Source: Klenkia sesuvii
GTDB lineage: Bacteria; Actinomycetota; Actinomycetes; Mycobacteriales; Geodermatophilaceae
Length of the DNA stretch: 64,000 bases
Assembly (NCBI RefSeq): GCF_037083825.1
Contig: NZ_JBAPLU010000021.1
Coordinates: 20,443-84,442 of the forward strand
Direction of reading: 5' to 3'
The position numbers and the translations under genes are program-made. Under the pieces are notes generated by a model, which was not told the DNA's origin, did no database searches, and saw only the letters and a program-made list of their open reading frames with translations. Below are positions 1 through 9,220 of the stretch, in pieces (position 1 is the first letter of the stretch; every line of letters begins with the position of its first letter).

Positions 1-1094
<1,094 letters not shown>

Positions 1095-1212
1095 GTGGTG
1101 GTGTCCTCCATGCGTGGCTCGCTGCTAGGCCGGGCGGTGCCCGCGACGGACGACACCCGCGTCGTGGACGCTCCTGCGGCCCACGCGCCGGTGCCTCACC
1201 GAACCGACCTGG

Positions 1213-1239
1213 TTGGCACTCGGATACCCCGAGTGCCAA
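1213..1239 (-). promoter_or_regulatory. CIRCE operator 1 (HrcA site) of groEL
   Basis: A perfect inverted repeat, TTGGCACTC, 9 bases, GAGTGCCAA, closely matches the CIRCE consensus TTAGCACTC-N9-GAGTGCTAA bound by the repressor HrcA. It sits at the expected transcription start of groEL. Confidence 0.93.
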
Positions 1240-1244
1240 CCACG

Positions 1245-1273
1245 AGTCTGGCACTCGACCCAGGCGAGTGCAA
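1245..1273 (-). promoter_or_regulatory. groEL promoter overlapping a second CIRCE-like operator
   Basis: Read on the minus strand, TTGCAC (1273-1268) and CAGACT (1250-1245) are separated by 17 bases and fit a housekeeping -35/-10 pair. A second CIRCE-like dyad, TGGCACTC (1249-1256), 9 bases, GAGTGCAA (1266-1273), covers both boxes. Binding there should block RNA polymerase directly. Confidence 0.82.
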
Positions 1274-1281
1274 GAACGGGG

Positions 1282-2376
1282 TCACCCCAGGGCGGGTACC
1301 CGGGCGGCGGCGAGCACCAGGGCGGCGATGCGCTCGGCGGCCCGGCCGTCGCCGAAGGGGCTGGGCCGGTGGGCGAGCTCCTCGGGCCACCCGGGGCGCA
1401 GCAACCACTCGGCCGCGGTGCCCACGGCCCCGGGCGCGGCCAGCACCGCGAACCCGGCGTCGACCGCCTCGGGCCGCTCGGTGCTGGTGCGCACCACGAC
1501 CAGCGGCTTCCCGAGCACCGTGACCTCCTCCTGCACCCCCCCGGAGTCGCTCACCAGCAGCCGCGCCCCGGCCGCCAGCGCGAGGAACGTGGGGTGGTCG
1601 ACCGGTGCGGTGCACCGCACCGCGGCCGGGACGACGGCCCCCGACGCGGCCAGCGCGGCGCGGGTGCGGGGGTGCAGCGGCAGCAGCACCGGCAGGCCGA
1701 GCTCGCCCAGCGCGTGCAGCAGCGCCTGCAGGCGGGCCGGGTCGTCGGTGTTCTCCGGGCGGTGCACGGTGGCCAGCACGTAGCCGTCGGGGCGCACCCC
1801 GTACTGCTCCTGCAACGCAGCCCGCCGCGCGGCGTCGGGCAGCGTGCTCCGGGTCGCCTCGACGATGGTGTTGCCGGTGACGTGCACGGACGCCGGCGGG
1901 GCGCCGGCGCGCAGCAGGTGCTCGGCGTTGCCCGCGGTGGCGGCGCAGTGCACGTCGGCCACCGCGCCGATGACCAGCCGGTTGATCTCCTCGGGCATCG
2001 CGCGGTCGTGCGAGCGCAGCCCCGCCTCCACGTGCACGACCGCGATGCCGAGGTGGTGGGCGGCCTGCGCGCCGGCGTTGGCCGAGTTCGTGTCGCCCTG
2101 GACGACGACGACGTCGGGCCGGTCACTGCGGAACCACTCGGTGAGCCCGGTGAGCATCGCCGCCACCTGGCCCGCGCGGTCGCGGCCGCCGATGCCGCGC
2201 AGCGGCTGGATCGGCCGCGGCATGCCCACGCCGGCGAAGAACACGTCGGTGAGCGCGGCGTCCCAGTGCTGACCGGTGGCCAGCGGCCGGGCTGCCGGGC
2301 CCAGCGCGGCCACCACCGGCGCCAGCTTGATGATCTCGGGACGGGTGCCCATGACCACCGCCACCCGCGGGGTCAT
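1282..2376 (-). CDS. wecB: UDP-N-acetylglucosamine 2-epimerase (non-hydrolysing)
   Basis: It interconverts UDP-GlcNAc and UDP-ManNAc, a precursor of surface polysaccharides. The 364 residues match the usual length. Visible family motifs are GTRPEIIK (10-17), QGDTNSAN (93-100), HVEAGLRS (115-122), PEEINR (128-133) and a late SDSGGVQEE substrate-binding segment. The ATG at 2376 overlaps the stop of the preceding secreted-protein gene by 4 bases (ATGA), so translation is probably coupled. It is the last gene of the exosortase operon and may supply amino sugar to the adjacent glycosyltransferase; that link is inferred from position. Confidence 0.93.
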   Translation of the reverse strand: MTPRVAVVMGTRPEIIKLAPVVAALGPAARPLATGQHWDAALTDVFFAGVGMPRPIQPLRGIGGRDRAGQVAAMLTGLTEWFRSDRPDVVVVQGDTNSANAGAQAAHHLGIAVVHVEAGLRSHDRAMPEEINRLVIGAVADVHCAATAGNAEHLLRAGAPPASVHVTGNTIVEATRSTLPDAARRAALQEQYGVRPDGYVLATVHRPENTDDPARLQALLHALGELGLPVLLPLHPRTRAALAASGAVVPAAVRCTAPVDHPTFLALAAGARLLVSDSGGVQEEVTVLGKPLVVVRTSTERPEAVDAGFAVLAAPGAVGTAAEWLLRPGWPEELAHRPSPFGDGRAAERIAALVLAAARVPALG

Positions 2377-3230
2377 GCCGTGCGCACCGCGACGCCCCGG
2401 CGCCGCACCCAGCGCGCCGCGAGGACGGCCCAGCCGGCCACGACCGCACCGGCCACCACCGTCCACCCGGTCAGGGGCACCGCCGGCACCGCCACGGTGG
2501 CGACGTTGAGCCCGCAGGTGGAGGTCGCGACGTCGACCCGGGTGCCGTCGGCGAGCAGGCTGACCGACAGCGCGGCGACCTGCACGCTGCCCGCGCCCTG
2601 CGGGGCGGTCTGGCCGTTGAGCAGCAGGGTGGCCACCCCCGGCACCGACAGCCCGGCCCCCACCGCCGGCGAGGACGCCAGCGGGACGACGGTCGGGACC
2701 GTCAGCGTGGTGGTCCGGACCCGGGCGTTGACCAGCGACGAGGCCGCCGTCGTGGCCCCGGTCGAGGAGGCCGTGCAGCGCGAGGAGATCGCGTCGGCCA
2801 GGACGTCGACCGGCAGGGCGCCGCCGAGCAGCCGGAGCGACACCCCGCCGGTGCCCGGGGCGACGAGGCAGCTGCCGTCCGCGCCGATCGTGACGCCGCC
2901 GCCCGCGCCGACCAGCGCCGAGCACGCCGCCGAGGTGCCGTCCCCGTTGGCGACGGCCTTCTGCACCAAGGTGCCGGAGGTGATGAGGGTCTGCGAGCCC
3001 AGCAACGCCAGGGCCGGTGCCGGGTTGCCGGTGGTCGACCCGGTCTCGCCGTCGTGGGTGGCGGTGACCGCACCCGAGGAGGCGGGGCTGCCGCCGAGCA
3101 GGGTGATGGACGCCGCGGTGGCCGAGGCCGAGGCCGTGTCGGCCGAGGCCGGCGCCGCCCCCAGGACGACGAGCGCGGTCGCCAGGGCGGTCACCGTCCC
3201 GGCGCGGCGACGGAGGTCGGTGAGGGTCAC
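2373..3230 (-). CDS. Secreted protein with exosortase-type C-terminal sorting tail
   Basis: A 285-residue exported protein starting at GTG 3230. The N-terminus is a signal peptide with a likely ASA/D cleavage near residue 30. The body is rich in Ala, Ser, Thr and Gly and has several Cys. The C-terminus has the three parts of a sorting signal: a short VPLTG motif, one hydrophobic helix, and a basic end with the core RWVRRR. With an exosortase two genes upstream, this is probably its substrate. It resembles proteins annotated as choice-of-anchor in actinobacteria, from memory. It overlaps both neighbours by 4 bases. Function beyond surface exposure is unknown. Confidence 0.78.
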   Translation of the reverse strand: MTLTDLRRRAGTVTALATALVVLGAAPASADTASASATAASITLLGGSPASSGAVTATHDGETGSTTGNPAPALALLGSQTLITSGTLVQKAVANGDGTSAACSALVGAGGGVTIGADGSCLVAPGTGGVSLRLLGGALPVDVLADAISSRCTASSTGATTAASSLVNARVRTTTLTVPTVVPLASSPAVGAGLSVPGVATLLLNGQTAPQGAGSVQVAALSVSLLADGTRVDVATSTCGLNVATVAVPAVPLTGWTVVAGAVVAGWAVLAARWVRRRGVAVRTA

Positions 3231-5095
3231 GGGTGCTGCTCCAGGTCGCTCGGGTGCTCGGGTGCGGGGGCGGTGGGGGCCGGCGGGCGCTGGGCGGCGG
3301 GCGGGGCGGCCGGCCGCGAGGTCAGCACCGGGGACAGCCGTTCGGTGGCCGGTCCCGCGGGGTCGACCGGAGCCGGTGCCGCCGGGGCCGCCGGGGGAGC
3401 CGGTGCCGCCGGGGCCGCCGGGGCGGCCGGGGGCGCAGCGGTCACCGGGGTCGTCCGGGCCGCGGGCACGGTGGGGCGCGGGCGCCGCCCGCCCGGGAGG
3501 AGGGGCTGCGCCGCCGTGGGGGGCTCGACCGGGGGCGCGGCAGGGGGGGCGGCGAACACCAGCCGGCCGGTCGACGGCTCGGCCAGCGTCGTCCGGCCGG
3601 TGGGCCGGGCATCCCCTTCGGAGACCGGCGGGCCGACGTCGAGCACCCACCCCGCCGCCGGGGGCGGTTCGGCGAACAGCGACCGCTCCCCGGCGTCGGG
3701 GGCCCGGCCCGGCGCGGGCAGGTCGAACCGGCCCGACCCGGCCGAGCCGGTGCGGGGCGTCTTCTTCCAGTCCCGGCGTCCGCGCAGGATGCGGACGAAG
3801 GCCCACCAGACCGCCACCTGGAGCAGGTAGGCGTAGGCCACGTTGAGCAGCCCGAGCGCGACGGCGCGCCGGCGGCTCACCGACCCGCCGCTGCGCACGC
3901 GGTAGACCGGCCCCCAGACCACGTGCGGCAGGACGCCGAACAGCGCGGCGAGCGGCACGAGACCCCAGGCGCCCGCGGCCCACCAGTCGCCGACGCCGTC
4001 GCCGGTGGTGGTCATGTAGTGGACCTGCACCGCCACGGCCGCCGGGAAGACGATCGAGCCCAGCAGCTGCGACCAGGGCACCCACAGGTAGTAGGCGATC
4101 TCCAGCGCGCCGGGCAGGCTGACCCGGGGCGAGCAGATGATCGGCCAGAGGTAGCGCATGCACTGCATGCCGCCCTGGGCCCAGCGGCTGCGCTGCCGCA
4201 GCAGCGCGCCGACCCGCGGCAGCCCGGTCTGCGCCACGAACGTCTCGTCGCAGTACTCGGTGCGGGCACCGGTGAGCAGCACGTGCAGGCCGAGCTCGAA
4301 GTCCTCGAGCAGGGCGCCGTGCCACGGCGTGCCGAACTCCTCGGCGATGCGGTCCAGGGCCGACATGCGGGTGAACTGGCCGTTGCCGCCCATCCCGACG
4401 CTGCCGGTGCGTCGCCGCAGGCTCTGCATCGCCGCGATGGGGCCGGTGAACTCCAGGTCCTGCAGCTGCACCAGCCAGGAGTCACGACGCCGGGCCGGGA
4501 CGTCGTCGAGGGCGACGAGGGCGGCCAGGTCGGCGGCGGCCAGCCCGTCGACGTCGTCGGTCACCCGCACCTGCACCTGCACCGCCGCCACCCGCGGGTC
4601 GACCAGGTAGCCGCAGATGACGTCGGGGGCCAGCCGCTCGAGCCGGGCATCGGCGTCCAGGACGCCGACCACGACGCGGTGCCGGTCGGCCCCGGCCGGC
4701 AGCGCGGCGTCGATGGCCCGCCAGGCCGCGTTCAGCGCCGCCCCCTTGCCGCGGCGGGCGTCCGGGAGCCGGCGGGTGACCACCCGCAGCTGCGGGAACT
4801 GCTCGCCCAGGTCGGCCAGGACGCCGGGCGTGAGGTCGGTGGAGCCGTCGTCGACGACCCAGAGCGTGACCTCGGGGAAGGTCGCGAGCAGGTGCCGCAC
4901 GGTGCCGCCGACCACCAGCTCCTCGTCGAGGCAGGGCACGACGAAGTGGAAGTCGTAGCCGGCGCGGCTGCCCGGGATGCCGTCGGCGCGGGCGAGGAAG
5001 GGCCGCATGATGAACACCACGTAGAGCAGGAAGGCCACGCAGAGCAGGAACGCGGTGGTGTTGAGCGCGGCCAGCGCCAGGTTGTCGGCGTTCAC
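3227..5095 (-). CDS. Processive-type family 2 membrane glycosyltransferase
   Basis: A 622-residue inner-membrane glycosyltransferase starting at GTG 5095. After one N-terminal membrane helix comes a GT2 domain with DDGSTD (82-87), DAD (147-149), ED (264-265) and QRSRW (301-305). The Q-x-x-R-W motif marks processive enzymes such as cellulose, hyaluronan and poly-GlcNAc synthases. Further helices follow, then a cytoplasmic Pro/Ala-rich tail of about 165 residues that such enzymes usually lack. It overlaps the exosortase stop (GTGA) and the secreted-protein start by 4 bases. It probably makes an envelope glycan; the sugar cannot be told from sequence. Confidence 0.88.
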   Translation of the reverse strand: MNADNLALAALNTTAFLLCVAFLLYVVFIMRPFLARADGIPGSRAGYDFHFVVPCLDEELVVGGTVRHLLATFPEVTLWVVDDGSTDLTPGVLADLGEQFPQLRVVTRRLPDARRGKGAALNAAWRAIDAALPAGADRHRVVVGVLDADARLERLAPDVICGYLVDPRVAAVQVQVRVTDDVDGLAAADLAALVALDDVPARRRDSWLVQLQDLEFTGPIAAMQSLRRRTGSVGMGGNGQFTRMSALDRIAEEFGTPWHGALLEDFELGLHVLLTGARTEYCDETFVAQTGLPRVGALLRQRSRWAQGGMQCMRYLWPIICSPRVSLPGALEIAYYLWVPWSQLLGSIVFPAAVAVQVHYMTTTGDGVGDWWAAGAWGLVPLAALFGVLPHVVWGPVYRVRSGGSVSRRRAVALGLLNVAYAYLLQVAVWWAFVRILRGRRDWKKTPRTGSAGSGRFDLPAPGRAPDAGERSLFAEPPPAAGWVLDVGPPVSEGDARPTGRTTLAEPSTGRLVFAAPPAAPPVEPPTAAQPLLPGGRRPRPTVPAARTTPVTAAPPAAPAAPAAPAPPAAPAAPAPVDPAGPATERLSPVLTSRPAAPPAAQRPPAPTAPAPEHPSDLEQHP

Positions 5096-5688
5096 CGCAG
5101 GGGCTCGAGGTCGAGCGGGTCGGGCCGGGCGGAGGGGTAGGTGCCGCGCAGCAGCACGAGCAGGAAACAGGTGCCGGCCACCACGAGGCCCAGCGTGCTC
5201 ACCGCGGTGCCCACCAGCACGTGGGTGCGGGCGTAGCCGACCTCGGGCCCCCAGGTGACCATGCCGGCGGTGATGGCCAGCATCCGCGCCTGGTTGACCG
5301 CCAGGATCACCAGGACGGCGGTGCCCAGCGAGGCGATCGCCCGCAGCGCCGGGATGCGCCGCACGGCCAGCAGCACCGTGGTGGCCGCGACGAAGGGCAG
5401 CAGCAGGAACGCCGCAGTGCACCCGACGGTGACGTCGATGCCGGTGGCCTGCCCGTCGACGCTGAACAGCACCGAGCGTCCCAGCTGGCGGGCGTCCTCG
5501 ACCCCGACCAGGCGGGCGAGGGGCACCGCGGCCGCGGCCTCCCAGCGTTGCAGCCGGTCGGCCTCGACCAGCATCAGCACCAGGGTCAGCACGCCGCCGG
5601 CCACCATGCCGGGGCGCACGAGTCCGACGTCGGCGGTGCGGTCGGTCTCGGTCGACAGCAGCCAGGTGTCGGGGACGCCCGCGGTCAT
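5092..5688 (-). CDS. Exosortase-family membrane transpeptidase
   Basis: A 198-residue polytopic membrane protein from ATG 5688. The three residues that define exosortases are present in order: Cys90 in GCTA, Arg135 in NQARM and His156 in RTHVLVG, each at a membrane-helix edge. Exosortases cut a C-terminal tripartite signal on exported proteins, in a sortase-like way, and are usually linked to exopolysaccharide genes. Here the neighbours are a processive glycosyltransferase and a protein with such a signal. Both gene borders overlap by 4 bases. The family is uncommon in actinobacteria compared with Gram-negative bacteria. Confidence 0.87.
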   Translation of the reverse strand: MTAGVPDTWLLSTETDRTADVGLVRPGMVAGGVLTLVLMLVEADRLQRWEAAAAVPLARLVGVEDARQLGRSVLFSVDGQATGIDVTVGCTAAFLLLPFVAATTVLLAVRRIPALRAIASLGTAVLVILAVNQARMLAITAGMVTWGPEVGYARTHVLVGTAVSTLGLVVAGTCFLLVLLRGTYPSARPDPLDLEPLR

Positions 5689-6767
5689 CGGCCTCGCCCC
5701 GCCTGCTCCCGGCGAGCGGCGACGAGCGCGTTCTCGGCCCGGGCCCACGTGGTCGCGATCGGCTCCAGCCCGGCCCGCATGGTGTGCGCGGTCGCCGTCG
5801 TGAACCCGGCACCCTCCAGCCGCGCCTGCACCAGGCCGGCCGTGCGCGTGACCTGCGAGGTCTGCAGCCCACCCGCGAGGATGCCCAGCTGGCGCGGGCC
5901 CACCCGGGCCAGCTGCACGTCGCCGGCGGCCTCGCGGGCCACCGCCACCGCTCGCCGCAGCGACCGCACGGTGCGCACGACACCGAGGTCGACCAGCGCC
6001 AGCCCCACCGGGTCGCCGACCGGGGTGGACAGCTGCTCCTCGGTGGCCAGCAGCGACGCCCAGCCCCGCCGGTTGGGCAGGCGGGTGACGTCGTCCTGGC
6101 TGCCCAGGCTGCGCTCGAAGCTCTCCTGCCGGCGCCCGACCAGGGCGGCGATGTCGGCGCTCAACGACGCCTGCAGCGCGGCGGCCTGCACCGTCAGCAG
6201 CTCGGTCCAGTTGCGGTCGGCGGTCTCCAGCGGCTGGGCGCTCAGCCCGGCCAGCGAGCCCAGCTGCCGCCCGTCGGGGGCCACCAGGGCGATGCCGAGG
6301 TAGCCGTGCAGACCCCAGCCGTCGGCGATCCGCCGGAGGTCCGGTGCGGGGTCGGCGCCCAGGTCGCGGATGGCGACCGCCTGCGGGCCGGTGAGCAGGT
6401 GGTGGCACAGCGACCGGTCGCGGGCGACGGGGGTGCCCGCGGTGTACTGGGCCGCCCGGCTGCTGGCCCAGGCCGCACCCGGCGCGGTCGCGCGGGCGGT
6501 TCGCTGGACGGCCAGCCCGGTCCAGGTGTCCTCGGTCAGGCGGGTGACGGTCCACGCGTCGACCCCGCCCAGCGTGCCGAGCAGCGAGAGCGCGGCATCG
6601 GCCCCGGGCAGGGTGCCGCGCGACCACACGGCGGCCCGGTCGGGCAGCGCGGGCCCGCCGACGCGCGTGTCGAGCACCTGCACCGACGGGGCGATGGCGA
6701 ACTCGTCGGCCCAGCCCCCGGCGCCCCGCACCGGGGCCTCCACCTGCCGCACCACCACGCCACCCAC
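5685..6767 (-). CDS. GAF plus degenerate GGDEF domain protein (first paralogue)
   Basis: A 360-residue soluble protein. The first half resembles a GAF-type sensor, with the pattern CHHLL and a GxALVAPDGRxLGS strand. The second half aligns with diguanylate cyclases: it keeps a VTRLPNRRGW motif, but the catalytic GGDEF loop is replaced by a GPRQLG-like sequence. It is therefore probably a sensor without cyclase activity. GTG 6767 is used here; other GTG codons follow closely, so the start is uncertain. The stop overlaps the exosortase ATG. It is paralogous to the preceding gene (6845-7807). Confidence 0.72.
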   Translation of the reverse strand: MGGVVVRQVEAPVRGAGGWADEFAIAPSVQVLDTRVGGPALPDRAAVWSRGTLPGADAALSLLGTLGGVDAWTVTRLTEDTWTGLAVQRTARATAPGAAWASSRAAQYTAGTPVARDRSLCHHLLTGPQAVAIRDLGADPAPDLRRIADGWGLHGYLGIALVAPDGRQLGSLAGLSAQPLETADRNWTELLTVQAAALQASLSADIAALVGRRQESFERSLGSQDDVTRLPNRRGWASLLATEEQLSTPVGDPVGLALVDLGVVRTVRSLRRAVAVAREAAGDVQLARVGPRQLGILAGGLQTSQVTRTAGLVQARLEGAGFTTATAHTMRAGLEPIATTWARAENALVAARREQAGRGR

Positions 6768-6844
6768 TTCCAGCTACTTCTGTTCCGGATCGTCATCCCC
6801 CTTATCGGCAGGACGGCGGGGCGTGCGACCCCCCGGGACGGGGC

Positions 6845-7807
6845 TCAGCCGGCGGCCGTCGCGGCCCGCACCCGGAGCAGCGCGTCCTCGGCCCGCCACC
6901 AGGTACCCACCGCACCCTCCAGCGGGTCGCGCAGCGCCCACCCGCTGGTCGCGGTGTAGCCGGCCGCGCGCAGCGCCGCCTGCGCAGTCGCGGCGACCTC
7001 GGCCGGGTCGGCGTCGCCCGGGCCGCCGGCCACCACCCCGAACTGCCGGCCGCTGACCCGGCTCACGCCCAGGTCGCCGAGCGCCTCGCGCAGCACGTCC
7101 CCGGCCCGACGCACCCCGCGCACCGTGCGCACGAGGCCGACGTCCAGGAGCACGACGGACATGTCCTCACCCAGCCGACCGGCCCGGACGCCCTCCTCCT
7201 GCAGGAACAGCCCCCACCCGCGCCGGTCGGGCAGACCGGTCACGCCGTCGGCGCTGGCGCGGGCGCGGTCGTGCGCCGCGCGCCGCTCGTCGGCCGCGGC
7301 CTCCAGAGCCGACGTGAGCCGGCGACCCAGATCCGCCGCGGCCACCGCCAGCCGGGTGGCGAAGCGGTCGGCGTCGACGTCGTCGCGGGCGTCGGAGGAG
7401 TAGCCGTACACGCTCCCCAGCCGCCGCCCGTCGGGCCCGAGCAGCGCCGCCCCGCCGTAGGCGGACACCCCGTACCGCTCCGCGACGGAGCGCAGCGCCG
7501 GGTCGGCGTGCTGGTGCAGGTCGCGCTCGACCACCGGCCAGTGGTCGACCAGCAGGTGGTGGCAGGCGGTGTGCTCCACGGGGAGCACCCGCCCGACCGA
7601 GGTCGCCCGCCCCCCGGAGCGGGCCGCCAGGCCGGTCCAGGTGCGGTCGGTCATCCGGCTGACGACCGCCGCCTCGTACCCGTGGCCCGCGGCGAGGTCG
7701 TCGACGACGTCCTCAGCTGCCGCGGCGAAGGCCGCCGCCCGGCCGACCCCGTGCACCGGTGCCACCGCACCCGCAGACCGACGTCCCGACCGCCCGAACA
7801 CGTCCAT
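6845..7807 (-). CDS. GAF plus degenerate GGDEF domain protein (second paralogue)
   Basis: A 320-residue paralogue of the next gene, sharing the RTWTGLA, CHHLL, GLPDRRGW and LVRTVRGVRRA segments. The GGDEF active loop is again absent (SGRQFG in its place), so cyclase activity is unlikely. The ATG at 7807 follows GGAGGG by 4 bases; an in-frame ATG at 7837 is the alternative. It opens the exosortase operon, and a dyad lies just upstream. A gap of about 77 bases separates it from the 6767 gene, whereas the later operon genes overlap. It probably senses a small molecule and regulates the cassette; this is inference. Confidence 0.72.
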   Translation of the reverse strand: MDVFGRSGRRSAGAVAPVHGVGRAAAFAAAAEDVVDDLAAGHGYEAAVVSRMTDRTWTGLAARSGGRATSVGRVLPVEHTACHHLLVDHWPVVERDLHQHADPALRSVAERYGVSAYGGAALLGPDGRRLGSVYGYSSDARDDVDADRFATRLAVAAADLGRRLTSALEAAADERRAAHDRARASADGVTGLPDRRGWGLFLQEEGVRAGRLGEDMSVVLLDVGLVRTVRGVRRAGDVLREALGDLGVSRVSGRQFGVVAGGPGDADPAEVAATAQAALRAAGYTATSGWALRDPLEGAVGTWWRAEDALLRVRAATAAG

Positions 7808-7827
7808 CGATCCCTCCCGCACCCAGA

Positions 7828-7857
7828 ACGGAACCATTCCGTCCGAATGTGTTCTGG
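7828..7857. promoter_or_regulatory. Dyad upstream of the exosortase operon
   Basis: Overlapping inverted repeats occupy the upstream region of the 6845-7807 gene: ACGGAA-cca-TTCCGT (7828-7842), and GAACCATTC, 5 bases, GAATGTGTTC (7831-7854), the second with one unpaired base. This looks like a regulator binding site; the protein is unknown. Confidence 0.4.
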
Positions 7858-7891
7858 ATCGGCAGCCGCCCGGGCGACTTGAGCCGACCGG

Positions 7892-7916
7892 GCACCCCCT
7901 CCGGGGGACCGGGTGC
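7892..7916 (-). terminator. Probable terminator hairpin after thrC
   Basis: GCACCC at 7892-7897 pairs with GGGTGC at 7911-7916 around an inner CC/GG-rich stem, right after the thrC stop codon. It would separate thrC from the exosortase operon. Confidence 0.5.
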
Positions 7917-9206
7917 TCAGGCGATGAGGCCGGCCTGCCGCAGCGACCGCAGGGAGGGCTCGACGCGGTGGGTCGGACCGACCACCGGCGCCAACGGGTC
8001 GAGGGTCTTGAGCCCCTCGCCGGTGTTGAGGACGACGGTCTCGGCCGCGGGGTCCAGCAGCCCAACCTCCACCAGCTGGCGCAGCACGGCGGTGGTGACC
8101 CCGCCCGCGGTCTCGGCGAACACCCCGGTGGTACGGGCGAGGTCGCGGATGCCGGCCACGATCTCCTCGTCGCCCACCCGGCCGACCGACCCACCGGTGC
8201 GGCGGATCGCGTCGAGGGCGTAGGGGCCGTCGGCGGGGTTGCCGATGTTGAGCGATTTGGCGATGCCGGTGGGCTTGACGGGCTTGACGACGTCCCAGCC
8301 GTTCTCGAACGCGGTGGCGATCGGGTCGCAGCCGGCCGACTGCGCGCCGAACACCTTCCACGGCGTGTCGGCGACGATGCCGGCGGCCACCAGCTCCTTC
8401 CAGGCCTTGTCGACCTTGGTGAGCAGCGAGCCCGACGCCATGGGGATGACCACCTGGGCCGGGATGCGCCAGCCCAGCTGCTCGGCGATCTCGTAGCCGA
8501 CGGTCTTGGAGCCCTCGGCGTAGTAGGGCCGGACGTTCTGGTTGACGAACGCGGCGTCCTCGAACTCGTCGGTCTCGGCCAGCTCGCTGGTCAGCCGGTT
8601 GACCTCGTCGTAGGAGCCCTCGACCGCGACGAGGGCCTGGCCGTACACCGCCGACTGCACGATCTTGCCCGGCTCGAGGTCGCTGGGCACGAAGACGTAG
8701 GAGGGCAGGCCGTTGCGCGCGGCGTGCGCGGCCACCGAGTTGGCCAGGTTGCCGGTCGAGGCGCAGGCGATCTTCGTGTAGCCGAAGCCCTTGGCCGCCG
8801 TGGCGGCCAGGCTCACCACGCGGTCCTTGAACGAGTGGGTGGGGTTGGCCGAGTCGTCCTTCACCCACAGCGGGGCGGTGAAGCCCAGCTCGTCGCCGAG
8901 GCGCTGGGCGCGCACCAGCGGGGTCATGCCCGGGTCCAGGCTGACCCGCTGGGCGGGGTCCTGGCCGGTCGGCAGCAGCGGGGCGTAGCGCCAGATGTTC
9001 TGCGGCCCGGCCTCGATCTGCGCACGGGTGACCGCACGCATGAGCTCGGGGTCGTAGTCGACCTCCAGCGGGCCGAAGCACTCGGCGCAGGCGTGCTCGG
9101 CGATCAGGCCGAAGGTCGCCCCGCAGTTGCGGCACACCAGGCCGCGGGCGGGGTTGGCCGGGATCCCCGACGGGGCCGGGGTGTGAGCGGGAGCGGTCAG
9201 GGTCAT
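7917..9206 (-). CDS. thrC: Threonine synthase
   Basis: This PLP enzyme converts O-phospho-L-homoserine to L-threonine. The 429 residues contain an N-terminal zinc-ribbon-like set of Cys (25, 28, 40, 43), as in the long threonine synthase group, the PLP lysine K127 in SFKDR, an ASTGNLA phosphate-contact segment and a GSLLTK loop. The ATG at 9206 lies 10 bases after AGGAGG (9222-9217). The leader holds a SAM-I riboswitch whose closing helix touches that site. No other threonine genes are nearby. The groEL, thrC, HAD-phosphatase neighbourhood also occurs in Streptomyces, as I recall. Confidence 0.95.
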   Translation of the reverse strand: MTLTAPAHTPAPSGIPANPARGLVCRNCGATFGLIAEHACAECFGPLEVDYDPELMRAVTRAQIEAGPQNIWRYAPLLPTGQDPAQRVSLDPGMTPLVRAQRLGDELGFTAPLWVKDDSANPTHSFKDRVVSLAATAAKGFGYTKIACASTGNLANSVAAHAARNGLPSYVFVPSDLEPGKIVQSAVYGQALVAVEGSYDEVNRLTSELAETDEFEDAAFVNQNVRPYYAEGSKTVGYEIAEQLGWRIPAQVVIPMASGSLLTKVDKAWKELVAAGIVADTPWKVFGAQSAGCDPIATAFENGWDVVKPVKPTGIAKSLNIGNPADGPYALDAIRRTGGSVGRVGDEEIVAGIRDLARTTGVFAETAGGVTTAVLRQLVEVGLLDPAAETVVLNTGEGLKTLDPLAPVVGPTHRVEPSLRSLRQAGLIA

Positions 9207-9220
9207 GCGACGACTACCTC

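Noticed and set aside
1213..3846. 877-codon plus-strand open frame
   Set aside because: It is antisense to wecB, the secreted protein and the glycosyltransferase and has low-complexity Arg/Gly/Pro text without any family motif. It is open only because the DNA is GC-rich.
5092..5688. Alternative reading as a sortase or rhomboid protease
   Set aside because: There is no sortase TLxTC motif and no rhomboid GxSG/His pair, while the exosortase Cys, Arg and His positions all fit.
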